Shown: positions 9,215-18,670, numbered from the stretch's first letter. The stretch is 64,000 nucleotides of DNA from Firmicutes bacterium UBA3553 (GCA_002381185.1 DFOA01000031.1:30292-94291); one strand, 5' to 3'. Translations and numbers: made by a program. Notes: generated by a model from the sequence alone, not told the origin.

Positions 9215-11509
9215 ATGATAAATTCAGACAAAAGGAATATTTCAAAACCTTTTATTTTTTTAAAAAATAATATAGTTTTAGATGTCAACAAAGAATTTGA
9301 AAGTTTAACCGGTTATTCTAAAAAGGAGCTGTCGGATAAATCAATTTTTGAAATTAGCAATATTCTTAAAACAACTTCACAAATACACCTTGAAAACATT
9401 GAAGGCAATATAAACTGCTTTATTTTCACTAAAAAAAATGAGCCAAGAGAAGTAAAAATTTTCTGCAGTAATATTTCATCAGACAATGAAAAAATATATT
9501 TTTTCAGGGAAAAAAGGCATTCGAGAATTGAAAATGCAATGCCTTTTGTTGATAGTATATTCAGGTACAATGAAATAGGAGTAGCTGTATATGATGTCAC
9601 CTATGGCATTGTATTGAAATTAAATGATAAATATTTGAAGTTCAGTAAGATTAATCCCGATAAATTAAGCAATTATTTAGGAAAAGCATGGAGTCATGTA
9701 TTTCATCATGTGGAGAAAGAATATAAAAAACAATACATAAACATAATTAAAAGAGGAAAACCTTATAATTTAAAAGAAGTGAAATGTAAAACACTTGATA
9801 ATGAAGATGCATTTTGGGATTTTAGTTTTGTTCCCATACATATAAACGGCAAAGTAAAATATTTAGTTCATACGGTTTCAGATGTAACGGAGAGAGTTGT
9901 AAGCAGAAATATTATCGAAAAACAGAAACATGAGCTGGAAGCCATAATAGAAAACATATCAGATGAATTCGTGATATTTAATAAGAACGGTGAATATATA
10001 AAAATGAATAAATTAGCAAGGGATAATTCTGTTTTTGATTATCACACTATTAAAAATGCTGATGAAGCATATAAACATATTGAAATTTTTGATATTGAAG
10101 GTAACAAACTTCAGTTGGATGAAGTCCCGTTAAAAAGAGTACTGAAGGGTGAAAAAATTTCAAATTACAAGATTATCAGGAAGAATAATAAAATAACACA
10201 ATACAGGGAATTAAGCGGTACTCCCATATATGACAGCGGAGGAAATTTACTTGCAGGTATCCTTGCCATGCGTGATATATCTGAAAGAGTGAAGTATGAA
10301 GAAAGCATGTATATACAAGCTCAGTATGAATCATTAAAAAGAATAATAGACAACCTTGAATTCGGAATTGCAAGATTAACAGTACCGGATTTTAAATTTA
10401 TTGACATAAATAATAAAGGGTATAATCAAATAAAAGATATTTATCCAGATTTATGCCCTCAAAATATGCTCATAGGCAAAAGTGCTTTGGATTTATTTAA
10501 AACAAATAATATTGATATTTCTGATAATATTAAAAATTCCTTAATAAACAGTAAGAGCTTTCACAGTACTGTAAAATACAATATCCCGGGAAATGAAGTA
10601 TTCCATAAGTATATTTTTCAGCCATTATTCGGACTTAATAACGAAGTGATGGAAATTATAGGTATAGTTATTGATATAACTGAAGAGGAAAATGCAAAAA
10701 AAATTTTGGAAAGCACATTAAAGTTGCAGGATGAAATTTATTCAAATGTGGCTCATGAGCTTAAAACACCGCTGAATGTAATATTTTCAGCTAACCAAAT
10801 CATGGACATGTTCCTTAATAATGACTTGTTTGAAAAAGAAAAATTTAAGTCGTATAACGCAAGCATAAAGCAAAATTGTTACAGACTGATTAAGCTGATT
10901 AATAACATTGTTGATTTATCTAAAAGCAATTCCGGCAACTTTAAAATTAATCTGTATAATGAAAATATTATTGAAATAATTAAAAATATTGTTCAGTCTG
11001 TTACAGATTGCGTAAAATTAAAGAACTTAAGGATAATTTTTGAGACGGATGTGGAAGAAAAAATAATTGCATGCGATTCAAATTTAATTGAAAGAGTTAT
11101 GCTTAATCTTATTTCAAATGCTGTCAAGTTTTCATTAAATAACAGCAGTATATTAGTAAGCATTAAAGATAAAATCAGCACTATTGAAATTTCTGTTAAA
11201 GATGAAGGTATAGGAATCAGTGAAGAACATATAGAGTTATTGTTTAACCGTTTTTACCGTGTAGACAACACGCTTTCAAGAAATGCGGAGGGCTCAGGCA
11301 TTGGATTATCATTAATTAAATCAATTGTGGAACAGCACGGCGGAACAATCAGTGTTGAAAGCAAGTTAGGACAAGGCAGCATATTTAAAGTTGAACTTCC
11401 TATAAGAATAACAGATAGTCCTGGATCAAAAGACTATTTAAAATACATTGAAAATAGAATAGAAAAGATAAACATAGAATTTTCTGATGTATATTCTAAT
11501 GATATATAA
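9215..11509 (+). CDS. multi-PAS cytoplasmic sensor histidine kinase
   Basis: A 764-aa soluble histidine kinase with several PAS-type sensor regions: about 15-80 (VLDVNKEFESLTGYSKKEL), 110-225, 240-365 and 375-495. HisKA has the phospho-acceptor in SNVAHELKTPLN near residue 513. HATPase_c has NLISNAVKFS near 630, DEGIGIS near 662 and GSGIGLSLI near 692. No membrane segment, so it senses a cytoplasmic signal. Start at ATG 9215, four bases after AGGTGG; the earlier in-frame ATG at 9197 lacks a site. The gene after it is a GNAT 15 nt away, and the nearest response regulator (15112) already has its own kinase, so the partner is unclear. Confidence 0.88.
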   Translation: MINSDKRNISKPFIFLKNNIVLDVNKEFESLTGYSKKELSDKSIFEISNILKTTSQIHLENIEGNINCFIFTKKNEPREVKIFCSNISSDNEKIYFFREKRHSRIENAMPFVDSIFRYNEIGVAVYDVTYGIVLKLNDKYLKFSKINPDKLSNYLGKAWSHVFHHVEKEYKKQYINIIKRGKPYNLKEVKCKTLDNEDAFWDFSFVPIHINGKVKYLVHTVSDVTERVVSRNIIEKQKHELEAIIENISDEFVIFNKNGEYIKMNKLARDNSVFDYHTIKNADEAYKHIEIFDIEGNKLQLDEVPLKRVLKGEKISNYKIIRKNNKITQYRELSGTPIYDSGGNLLAGILAMRDISERVKYEESMYIQAQYESLKRIIDNLEFGIARLTVPDFKFIDINNKGYNQIKDIYPDLCPQNMLIGKSALDLFKTNNIDISDNIKNSLINSKSFHSTVKYNIPGNEVFHKYIFQPLFGLNNEVMEIIGIVIDITEEENAKKILESTLKLQDEIYSNVAHELKTPLNVIFSANQIMDMFLNNDLFEKEKFKSYNASIKQNCYRLIKLINNIVDLSKSNSGNFKINLYNENIIEIIKNIVQSVTDCVKLKNLRIIFETDVEEKIIACDSNLIERVMLNLISNAVKFSLNNSSILVSIKDKISTIEISVKDEGIGISEEHIELLFNRFYRVDNTLSRNAEGSGIGLSLIKSIVEQHGGTISVESKLGQGSIFKVELPIRITDSPGSKDYLKYIENRIEKINIEFSDVYSNDI

Positions 11510-11524
11510 AATTATTTTAAGGGG

Positions 11525-12418
11525 ATGATTATCATAAATTCAATAAAACAAAGCATAGTTTTAAAGGGAAAAATTAATAAGGAGGATTACTGCGAAATTA
11601 AAAATTTAGAGAAGATCTGTGCTGAAAGGGATAAGGTGTCATTTAAGCTGGAATTGGAATATAAGTTAAATATTTTAAATAAACTCGATTATGAAGCTAT
11701 TAATCTGAATGATTTTATGTTTTATGACAGCGAGACTTTAATCGGATACATAGGCATGAACGATTTTGGAGGAGATACTTTTGAAGTTAACGGCATGGTA
11801 CATCCAGACTACAGAAATAAAGGAATTTTTACAAGATTATTTTCGCTGGTTCAGGATGAGTGGAAAAAAAGGTTGCAGCAGGAAATGTTATTGTTGTGTG
11901 ACAATAATTCAATTTCAGGAATAGAGTTTATTAAGAAAGTCACCGATGATTACGACCATTCAGAATACGATATGGTTTTAAACATGGAAGCAATACCAAG
12001 ACTCAGCTGCCACAACATAATTTTAAGAAATGCGAAGTCATGTGAGGCTAAAAGAATAGCAGAAATGGATTCATTGCTTTTTGATATGGATGCAAAAGAA
12101 GATGACGAACTTATAAAAAAGAACATAGAAAACGGCACTACATTCATTGCAGAAACAAATAATACAGACATAGGCAAAGTGCGTCTGGAAATAAATGATG
12201 GTGTCGGGGGAATATATGGACTTGGTGTTCTACCTGAATTCAGAGGCAAAGGCTACGGCAGGGAATTGCTGTTGTTATCTGTCGATAAATTAAAAGAAAT
12301 GGGTTGTGTGAAAATCATTCTTCAAGTGGAAGTAAATAATAGAAACGCTTTAAATCTTTATAAATCATGCGGTTTTGAAGAAAACTATGTAATGGATTAC
12401 TATAAAATGAAAAAGTAA
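11525..12418 (+). CDS. tandem GNAT acetyltransferase
   Basis: A 297-aa protein with two GNAT folds. The first is about residues 60-150 with acetyl-CoA-binding HPDYRNKGIFTRLF. The second is about 165-295 with LPEFRGKGYGRELL and the NNRNALNLYKSCGF signature. Substrate unknown. Its position just before a sirtuin deacetylase suggests, without proof, that they act as an acetylation/deacetylation pair. The start is unclear: AAGGGG directly abuts the annotated ATG (no spacer), while normal spacing would point to ATC 11531 or ATA 11534, both rare starts. Confidence 0.85.
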   Translation: MIIINSIKQSIVLKGKINKEDYCEIKNLEKICAERDKVSFKLELEYKLNILNKLDYEAINLNDFMFYDSETLIGYIGMNDFGGDTFEVNGMVHPDYRNKGIFTRLFSLVQDEWKKRLQQEMLLLCDNNSISGIEFIKKVTDDYDHSEYDMVLNMEAIPRLSCHNIILRNAKSCEAKRIAEMDSLLFDMDAKEDDELIKKNIENGTTFIAETNNTDIGKVRLEINDGVGGIYGLGVLPEFRGKGYGRELLLLSVDKLKEMGCVKIILQVEVNNRNALNLYKSCGFEENYVMDYYKMKK

Positions 12419-12436
12419 TTATGTTGGGAGGCAGTT

Positions 12437-13138
12437 ATGAATATTAAATTGCAGGAAATAATTCAGGACAGTGATAATATAATTTTTTTTGGAGGGGCAG
12501 GAGTTTCAACCGAAAGCGGTATACCGGATTTTAGAAGTGTTGATGGCTTGTACAATCTAAAATATAAATATTCTCCTGAAACGATGATTTCTCACAGTTT
12601 TTTTGTAAACAGCACAGAAGAGTTCTATGATTTTTATAAGAATAGGATGATATTTTTGAATGCTAGACCAAATGCTGCTCATATCAGACTTGCCGAATTG
12701 GAAAAGCAAGATAAATTAAAAGCCGTCATAACTCAAAACATTGACGGACTTCACCAAGCTGCAGGCAGCAAAAATGTCCTGGAGCTTCATGGTTCTGTTC
12801 ATAGAAATTACTGCATGGAATGCGGCAGGTTCTATGATGTCCATACAATATTTGAAAGCAAAGGTGTTCCGAAGTGCAGCTGCGGGGGAACAATTAAACC
12901 CGATGTTGTATTATACGAAGAAAGCCTAAATCAGGAAATTCTTGAAAAATCAGTTGAATATATAGAAAACGCAGATGTACTGATAATAGGAGGCACTTCG
13001 TTAGTTGTGTACCCTGCCGCAGGTCTTATAAATTACTACAGAGGAAACAAACTCGTGCTCATTAACAAATCCTCCACATCCATGGACAAGAGGGCAAATC
13101 TGGTAATCAATGACAGCATAGGAAAGGTATTTGAGTAA
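12437..13138 (+). CDS. cobB: NAD-dependent protein deacetylase, Sir2 family
   Basis: Sirtuin that removes acyl groups from lysine using NAD+. The 233-aa product has GGAGVSTESGIPDFRS (NAD-binding, residues 19-34), TQNIDGLHQAAGS near 97, catalytic His in LELHGSVHRN near 115, and four zinc cysteines as CMEC and CSC plus a nearby Cys. GGTSLVVYPAA completes the NAD site. Starts 18 nt after the GNAT with GGGAGG, and ends 16 nt before a histidine kinase gene, so all are probably co-transcribed. Confidence 0.94.
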   Translation: MNIKLQEIIQDSDNIIFFGGAGVSTESGIPDFRSVDGLYNLKYKYSPETMISHSFFVNSTEEFYDFYKNRMIFLNARPNAAHIRLAELEKQDKLKAVITQNIDGLHQAAGSKNVLELHGSVHRNYCMECGRFYDVHTIFESKGVPKCSCGGTIKPDVVLYEESLNQEILEKSVEYIENADVLIIGGTSLVVYPAAGLINYYRGNKLVLINKSSTSMDKRANLVINDSIGKVFE

Positions 13139-13154
13139 CACCGGAGAAAGGTAA

Positions 13155-15131
13155 ATGAACAAAAGAAAAAGCATAATAGCTGTTACATTAATATTTATCG
13201 TAATTATATTCTTTTATATTAATAAAGGCCGTGGTTATTTGACTGATGAAGAATTACTCTGGCTGAATGAGCAGGAAGCAATTATTTACGCTGCAAATGA
13301 AAATGCACCTCCTCTGCGCTTTGTAGATGATGCGGATAATCAGTACAAGGGTGTTGTTGTTGACTACATGAATCAATTATCATTAGAAATAGGTACAGAT
13401 ATCCAAACAGTGCCAATGGAGTGGGATGAGGCGTTAGAATCGTTAAAAACAGGTAAAACTCATATATGCGACATGTTTATTAACGATGAAAGAAGTCAAT
13501 ATTATTTATTTACAGATACCATATATAATTTAAGAACTGTACTACTGACAAAGAATGAGGATAATTTTAATTTAAGACTAATTAATAAAATGAGAATTGC
13601 TACTGAAAAAGGAGATTACGCCAACAGTTATTTATCTGAAAACTATCCCGGAGCCGAGCTGGTTTATACTCATAATGTTGAAGAAGGAATTGAGCTTTTT
13701 CTTAAGGGCGAAGTTGATGCCGTAATAGGAGACGAGCCTATAATAACTTATTTGCTGGTTGAAAGAAATGAAAGCCATAACCCGGAATATTCAAATATCA
13801 TATTGTACCAGAAAGAAGTTGTGCTAGGTGTTTCCAAAGATATGCCTGAATTGGTTCCGATTTTGAATAAGGCGATAGAGCGGGTAAATAATAAAGGTCA
13901 GCTTGAAAAAATACAGCAAAAGTGGTTTGGAATATCTGTTCCGTTAATAAAAGATAGAAACGGTGCAGAAATTATTAAGAATATTGTAATCTCAGTTATA
14001 TTGGCTTGTGGGGTATTTGTTTTCATTTTACTGAATAACCTATCCCTTCAAAAACAAGTCAGAAGCAGAACCAAAGAACTAGAGAACAGCCGTAATGAGC
14101 TGCAAATTATATTTGACGGAATTTCAGAATTTATGGTGGTTGTGGACAGCAATAAAAATATTTTGAAAATAAATAAAAGATTTGCGGATTACTTAGGTAT
14201 TTCAAAAAATGATACTGAAGGCAAGAATTGCGAAAATTATATGAGAAGATTTTGTAATGACTGCAAAGAATGCTTGTTTAATGAAGCCTTGATAAATAAT
14301 AAAAAAATTAAAAAGGAAAGCATAGTAGGAAACGAAGTTTATGAAATGAACTTACAGCCATTAAAGGATGCAAATAATACCTTGCTTATAACAATTAAAA
14401 ATATAACTTTAGATAAAATTAACAGAAATCAGCTGCTTCAGACAAATAAAATGATTGCTGTGGGACAATTGGCTGCCGGCATGGCTCATGAAATAAGAAA
14501 TCCCCTGGGAATAATAAGAACACAAAGCTATCTGATTAGAATTAATGATAAAATTGATGAAACGGTAAATAAGTCTTTAAATTTTATAGATACCGCAGTA
14601 GAAAGGGCTGGCAAGATAATCGATAACATTTTAAATTTCTCAAGACTTTCCAGCAACGGAAAACAATCAGTTAATATAAATCAAATGGTTCAAAAATTAA
14701 TTGAACTGCATACCGATGCTATTCATAAGAATAATATCAGCGTTAGAGTTGAAAGCAATATAAAAGAAGAGTTCCAATTAAACTTGGGAAGCTTGGAACA
14801 CATATTGCTGAATTTAATATCTAATGCTATTGATGCTATGGAAAACGGAGGCATACTGCTTATCAGCACATGTGAAGAAAATGAAAATATAGTTATAGTT
14901 TGTGAAGACAATGGATGCGGAATAAATGAAAATGACATTAATAATATTTATAATCCGTTTTTTACAACAAAGGAACTGGGAAAGGGAACAGGTCTGGGGC
15001 TGTTTATTGTATATTCAGAGGTTGAAAAATTAAATGGTAAAATAGATGTGAAAAGTAAAATTGGTGAAGGTACGAGATTCACGATTACAATACCCTTAGA
15101 GAGGAAGACTGATGTTGACAGGTATATTTAG
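13155..15131 (+). CDS. histidine kinase with periplasmic solute-binding sensor domain
   Basis: A 658-aa membrane kinase. It has an N-terminal helix (about 6-22), an extracytoplasmic family 3 solute-binding domain (about 40-265, starting IIYAANENAPPLRFV), and a second membrane helix (about 276-300). A PAS domain (about 310-420) carries a cysteine cluster including FCNDCKEC. HisKA has MAHEIRNPLG with the phospho-histidine near 444. HATPase has NLISNAIDAM near 553 and GKGTGLGLF near 609. The sensor fold binds amino acids or similar small solutes in relatives; the ligand is unknown here. Overlaps the sigma-54 regulator gene by 20 nt, a clear cognate pair. Confidence 0.9.
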   Translation: MNKRKSIIAVTLIFIVIIFFYINKGRGYLTDEELLWLNEQEAIIYAANENAPPLRFVDDADNQYKGVVVDYMNQLSLEIGTDIQTVPMEWDEALESLKTGKTHICDMFINDERSQYYLFTDTIYNLRTVLLTKNEDNFNLRLINKMRIATEKGDYANSYLSENYPGAELVYTHNVEEGIELFLKGEVDAVIGDEPIITYLLVERNESHNPEYSNIILYQKEVVLGVSKDMPELVPILNKAIERVNNKGQLEKIQQKWFGISVPLIKDRNGAEIIKNIVISVILACGVFVFILLNNLSLQKQVRSRTKELENSRNELQIIFDGISEFMVVVDSNKNILKINKRFADYLGISKNDTEGKNCENYMRRFCNDCKECLFNEALINNKKIKKESIVGNEVYEMNLQPLKDANNTLLITIKNITLDKINRNQLLQTNKMIAVGQLAAGMAHEIRNPLGIIRTQSYLIRINDKIDETVNKSLNFIDTAVERAGKIIDNILNFSRLSSNGKQSVNINQMVQKLIELHTDAIHKNNISVRVESNIKEEFQLNLGSLEHILLNLISNAIDAMENGGILLISTCEENENIVIVCEDNGCGINENDINNIYNPFFTTKELGKGTGLGLFIVYSEVEKLNGKIDVKSKIGEGTRFTITIPLERKTDVDRYI

Positions 15132-16491
15132 AATTTTAATAGTGGATGACGATGCGGATTACAGAGAAACTTACAGAATGCTGCTTACAAAAAAAGGCTA
15201 CAATATTGAAACCGCAGCATCTTCTGAAGAAGCATATCAATTTATGGATAAAGAATATTATCCTTTAATAATCAGTGATATTATGATGCCCGGAATAAAC
15301 GGCGTTGAATTTTTGAGAAAGGTTAAGGATAAGTATAATAAAAACATTGAAGTAATAATGGTTACCGGATACGGAAGCGTCGAAACTGCTGTTCAGTCAA
15401 TGAAATTAGGTGCATTCGGGTATTTCATCAAAAGCCATAACCCGGAGGAATTAATTCTTGAAATTGAAAAGGTTCATAAAATATTTTCACTTCAAAATAT
15501 AAATGAGCTTAATAAAAACAATAATAAAAGCAAATATCTTTATACCAGCAGCAATGAAGGAATGCAAAATGTTTATGAAATGGCACGACGTGTCGCCAAA
15601 AGCAATTCCAATGTCTTAATTACAGGTGAATCTGGAGTCGGAAAAGAAATAATTGCTCATATGATTCATGATAACAGTGCAAGAGCAAACATGCCATTTA
15701 TTCCTATTAATTGCCAGTATTACTCATCGGGATTAATAGAATCAGAGCTTTTCGGTCACGAAAAAGGAGCATTTACAGGAGCGTCTGTGACGAGAATCGG
15801 ACATCTCGAAGCAGGTAATGGGGGTACCATTTTTTTAGACGAAATAGGAGATATGGAAGAAGGTACTCAGGTAAAGCTTCTCAGGGTATTAGAAACAAGA
15901 CAGATAGAACGAATTGGTTCAAATAAGCTAATTGATGTCGATTTCAGATTAGTGGCTGCTACTAACAAAGATATGACCAAACATGTTGCAGACGGAAGAT
16001 TCCGGGAAGATTTATATTTCAGAATAAATACCATAGAAATCAAGATTCCTCCTTTAAGACAAAGAAAAGAAGACCTGGAAGACTTAATTTATTTTTTTAT
16101 CGAGAGATATAATAAAGAAATGGGCAAGGGCATAAAAGACATTGATGAAAATACAAAGCAGCAATTGTTGAGTTACAGCTATCCGGGTAACATACGCGAG
16201 TTAAAAAACATAATCGAAAGGCTGATGGTATTAACAACAGGAAGAAATGTTCTAAAAGGAGATATAATAAATAATAACAAAAATATAAACAATAGCTCTT
16301 CAAATGAAATGATAAATGAAAATATAACAACCTACAAAGAAGCAAAAATAGATTTTGAAATAAAATATATAAACAAAGTTTTAAAAAGCTGCGGCAATAA
16401 CATAACTCACGCAGCTAAAATAATGGATATAAGCAGGAGACAATTATTTAATAAGATCATGGAATATGATTTGAAAGATTATTCAAATTAA
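15112..16491 (+). CDS. sigma-54-dependent response regulator (NtrC family)
   Basis: A 459-aa enhancer-binding activator. Receiver domain is about 5-120 with the acidic pocket VDDDAD and phospho-Asp in ISDIMMPG near residue 56. The AAA+ domain is about 145-370, with Walker A TGESGVGKE, the sigma-54-contacting GAFTGA loop in HEKGAFTGAS near 222, and Walker B FLDEIGD. A Fis-type helix-turn-helix is about 415-455 (THAAKIMDISRRQLFNKI). Encoded with its solute-sensing kinase. The likely target is the -24/-12 promoter 107 nt downstream, before the NhaC-family gene. Confidence 0.94.
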   Translation: MLTGIFRILIVDDDADYRETYRMLLTKKGYNIETAASSEEAYQFMDKEYYPLIISDIMMPGINGVEFLRKVKDKYNKNIEVIMVTGYGSVETAVQSMKLGAFGYFIKSHNPEELILEIEKVHKIFSLQNINELNKNNNKSKYLYTSSNEGMQNVYEMARRVAKSNSNVLITGESGVGKEIIAHMIHDNSARANMPFIPINCQYYSSGLIESELFGHEKGAFTGASVTRIGHLEAGNGGTIFLDEIGDMEEGTQVKLLRVLETRQIERIGSNKLIDVDFRLVAATNKDMTKHVADGRFREDLYFRINTIEIKIPPLRQRKEDLEDLIYFFIERYNKEMGKGIKDIDENTKQQLLSYSYPGNIRELKNIIERLMVLTTGRNVLKGDIINNNKNINNSSSNEMINENITTYKEAKIDFEIKYINKVLKSCGNNITHAAKIMDISRRQLFNKIMEYDLKDYSN

Positions 16492-16597
16492 TTCAGCAGG
16501 AAAAAATGTGCCAGGAAATAATTTTCCATGTGAAAATAAATTCATAGCATGTTTTTTAATTTTTGGCTGAATAGACTCATTTATATTTATATTGTAG

Positions 16598-16614
16598 TTG
16601 GCATAATTTTTGCT
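16598..16614 (+). promoter_or_regulatory. sigma-54 (-24/-12) promoter of the NhaC-family gene
   Basis: TTGGCATAATTTTTGCT matches the sigma-54 consensus TGGCAC-N5-TTGCW with one mismatch and exact spacing (TGGCAT 16599-16604, N5, TTGCT 16610-16614). It lies 38 nt upstream of the antiporter ATG and directly downstream of the sigma-54 activator gene. Confidence 0.87.
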
Positions 16615-16651
16615 CCTATTAATTTGAACTATATTTATATTGGAGGTTTTT

Positions 16652-18088
16652 ATGGAATTAAAAGAAAAAAAGCTGGAGTTTTATGGCGGTGAATGGATGT
16701 CATTCGTTCCGTTCCTGGTATTTCTGGTGTTGATTATCATTACTACATTCAATTTCGGATCAATTTCAGACGGTGCCTTATGGATACCAGCATTTATGGC
16801 AGTTGTTGTAGGATTTTTCTTTGCTAAAAACAAGCAGGATTATTCCAATACAGTTATTGAAGGTATGGCGAGCAAGGAAGCTGTAATTCCTATTGTATGC
16901 TGGCTGTTTGCAGGTGTTTTCTCAAGAATATTGAGAGATTCAGGCCTGGCATTGGGAATAGCGGGTGTTGCTGCTAACTTAGGTGTTGGAAGCACAGCTT
17001 TCACAATTATTACATTTATTGCCTCTGCGGTATTTGCTTCTGCAACGGGTACAGGCTTTGGAACTATTGCAACAGGCATGGGAGTTTTATATCCGGCGGC
17101 GGTTGCCCTTGGTGCATACCCGCCAATTGTTGCAGGTGCAATAATTTCCGGAGGAGCATTCGGAGATAATCTGGCTCCGGTTTCTGATACAACTATTTGC
17201 TCAGCAACATCACAGGGTGTTGATGTTCCGGGAGTTGTTCGTTCAAGATTGAAGTATGCATTTGCAGCAGGAGCTATCACAATTATTTGCATATTGATAT
17301 TCGGTGCCGGTAAAGCAAGCAGCGGCGCAGCAGCCGAAGCAGTTACTTATAATCCGAATACTCTGTATATGTTTATTCCTGTTATAATTACAATCATAGT
17401 TGCAGTAAAAACAGGAGATATTATAATTGCAACAATTATAGGTTCGGTAGCAGGAGTAATTACAGGAGTAGCTGCAGGATTGTTTGATTTTGTACAAATA
17501 GATGTGGTAGATGCGGTAAAACCTGCTATATTTTCAGTATCAGGATCCGGACTTGACCGTACTATAGGCGGTGTTATCCAGACAGGATTAAGCAGTATGA
17601 TTCAGGTTATTGTTTTAGCATTATTGCTCTTTGGGTCAATTTCTGTTATGAGAAACGGACATGGAGATGTTAAATTGTTAAACGCTTTAAACAAAGTTAC
17701 AAATACAAGAATTGGTGCAGAGTTAACCATTTCCGCAATGGTAATTACTCTTTCAGCTTTAATGGGATTAAATGCTCCTGCAATACTGGCAGTAGGTGCA
17801 TCATTTGCAAAGCCATTAGGACAGAAACATGGCATTAGCCCGTACAGAATAGCGAACCTTTTAGACGCACAGTCAAACACTTTTGTATACAGTCTTCCTT
17901 GGACACCGGCAATGATTTACACACTGGGATTTGCAGCTGACAGCAACGCACCTTTGGTTGCTGTGGATATTGCGCCCTATGTATTCTATGCATATGCAAT
18001 GCTTGCGGTAATGTTTGTGACAATACTATTGGGTATAGGCAAAAATGATAATTTAGATAGTATAAAAAAGATTAAAAAAACAGCGTAA
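16652..18088 (+). CDS. NhaC-family Na+/H+ antiporter-like transporter
   Basis: Integral membrane protein of 478 aa with about 11-12 hydrophobic segments. The conserved NhaC/ion-transporter motif GGAFGDNLAPVSDTT is near residue 172. The family includes Na+/H+ antiporters and Na+-coupled carboxylate or amino-acid exchangers (MleN, YheL types). Control by a sigma-54 regulator and a kinase with a solute-binding sensor fits an organic-solute exchanger better than housekeeping Na+ export; this is inference. Start at ATG 16652 after TTGGAGG; the in-frame TTG at 16640 overlaps the binding site. Confidence 0.88.
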   Translation: MELKEKKLEFYGGEWMSFVPFLVFLVLIIITTFNFGSISDGALWIPAFMAVVVGFFFAKNKQDYSNTVIEGMASKEAVIPIVCWLFAGVFSRILRDSGLALGIAGVAANLGVGSTAFTIITFIASAVFASATGTGFGTIATGMGVLYPAAVALGAYPPIVAGAIISGGAFGDNLAPVSDTTICSATSQGVDVPGVVRSRLKYAFAAGAITIICILIFGAGKASSGAAAEAVTYNPNTLYMFIPVIITIIVAVKTGDIIIATIIGSVAGVITGVAAGLFDFVQIDVVDAVKPAIFSVSGSGLDRTIGGVIQTGLSSMIQVIVLALLLFGSISVMRNGHGDVKLLNALNKVTNTRIGAELTISAMVITLSALMGLNAPAILAVGASFAKPLGQKHGISPYRIANLLDAQSNTFVYSLPWTPAMIYTLGFAADSNAPLVAVDIAPYVFYAYAMLAVMFVTILLGIGKNDNLDSIKKIKKTA

Positions 18089-18093
18089 TAAGA

Positions 18094-18140
18094 TAAAAAA
18101 CAAGCATATGAGAATAAATTATTTTTCATATGCTTGTTAA
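18094..18140 (-). terminator. hairpin between convergent antiporter and ferritin-like genes
   Basis: AACAAGCATATG/CATATGCTTGTT (18099-18110 with 18127-18138). An A-run on its left gives a T-tract on the minus strand, so it terminates the ferritin-like gene; on the plus strand it lacks a T-run. Confidence 0.72.
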
Positions 18141-18172
18141 AAAAAGAATGACACGCTGTTTCCAATTATGTA

Positions 18173-18670
18173 CTAGAAAGGGGCAAATCCTTGTTCTGCC
18201 CACCAGTCTTCTTTTAATATGCTGTATTGCTCACTGAACTGTTTTAAATGAACTTTTTCCCAACCGATCAGCAAATCAAATAATTCCATGCTTGCTTTTG
18301 ATTTTACTTTTTTCTTCGCGTCTTCATAAAAGACGATTGAGGATTGTTCCATCTGCATACCTATTCCGAAAACCGACATGGCAACCGAGGTGCTGCTTTC
18401 ATCTATTTTACCCCAACGGTATATTTCAGGTGAGGGAATTTCAATGCCTGATTCAATTATATCCTCAATACTTACTTCGCCGCCATTGCTGAGTTTGCCC
18501 CATAATTTTTTTAGATAATCCGCATGCTTCAGTTCTTCGCCGGCTAATTCCAAAAATGCTTCTTTAGTACCTTCCGAAGAAGCTTGATTGCCCGCCATTT
18601 TGTAAAATTCGTACCCTTCTATTTCATTTAATATAGCTTGAGATATTATTGAAAGTTCTTCCTTATACAT
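18173..18670 (-). CDS. ferritin-like/rubrerythrin-type diiron protein
   Basis: A 165-aa four-helix-bundle protein. First half: NEIEGYEFYKMAG and, about 28 residues on, GEELKHADYL (an E..xxH pair). Second half: SSIVFYEDA and GWEKVHLKQF (another E/H pair). These are the carboxylate and histidine ligands of a diiron centre. There is no rubredoxin domain. Likely role is peroxide or iron handling in an anaerobe; substrate unknown. Start taken at ATG 18670, five bases after AGGAGG; an in-frame ATG 18 codons upstream lacks a site. Confidence 0.8.
   Translation of the reverse strand: MYKEELSIISQAILNEIEGYEFYKMAGNQASSEGTKEAFLELAGEELKHADYLKKLWGKLSNGGEVSIEDIIESGIEIPSPEIYRWGKIDESSTSVAMSVFGIGMQMEQSSIVFYEDAKKKVKSKASMELFDLLIGWEKVHLKQFSEQYSILKEDWWAEQGFAPF

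Noticed and set aside
16840..17292. 150-codon frame antisense to the NhaC-family gene
   Set aside because: Ala/Pro/Thr-rich mirror of membrane-helix codons, no initiation signals.
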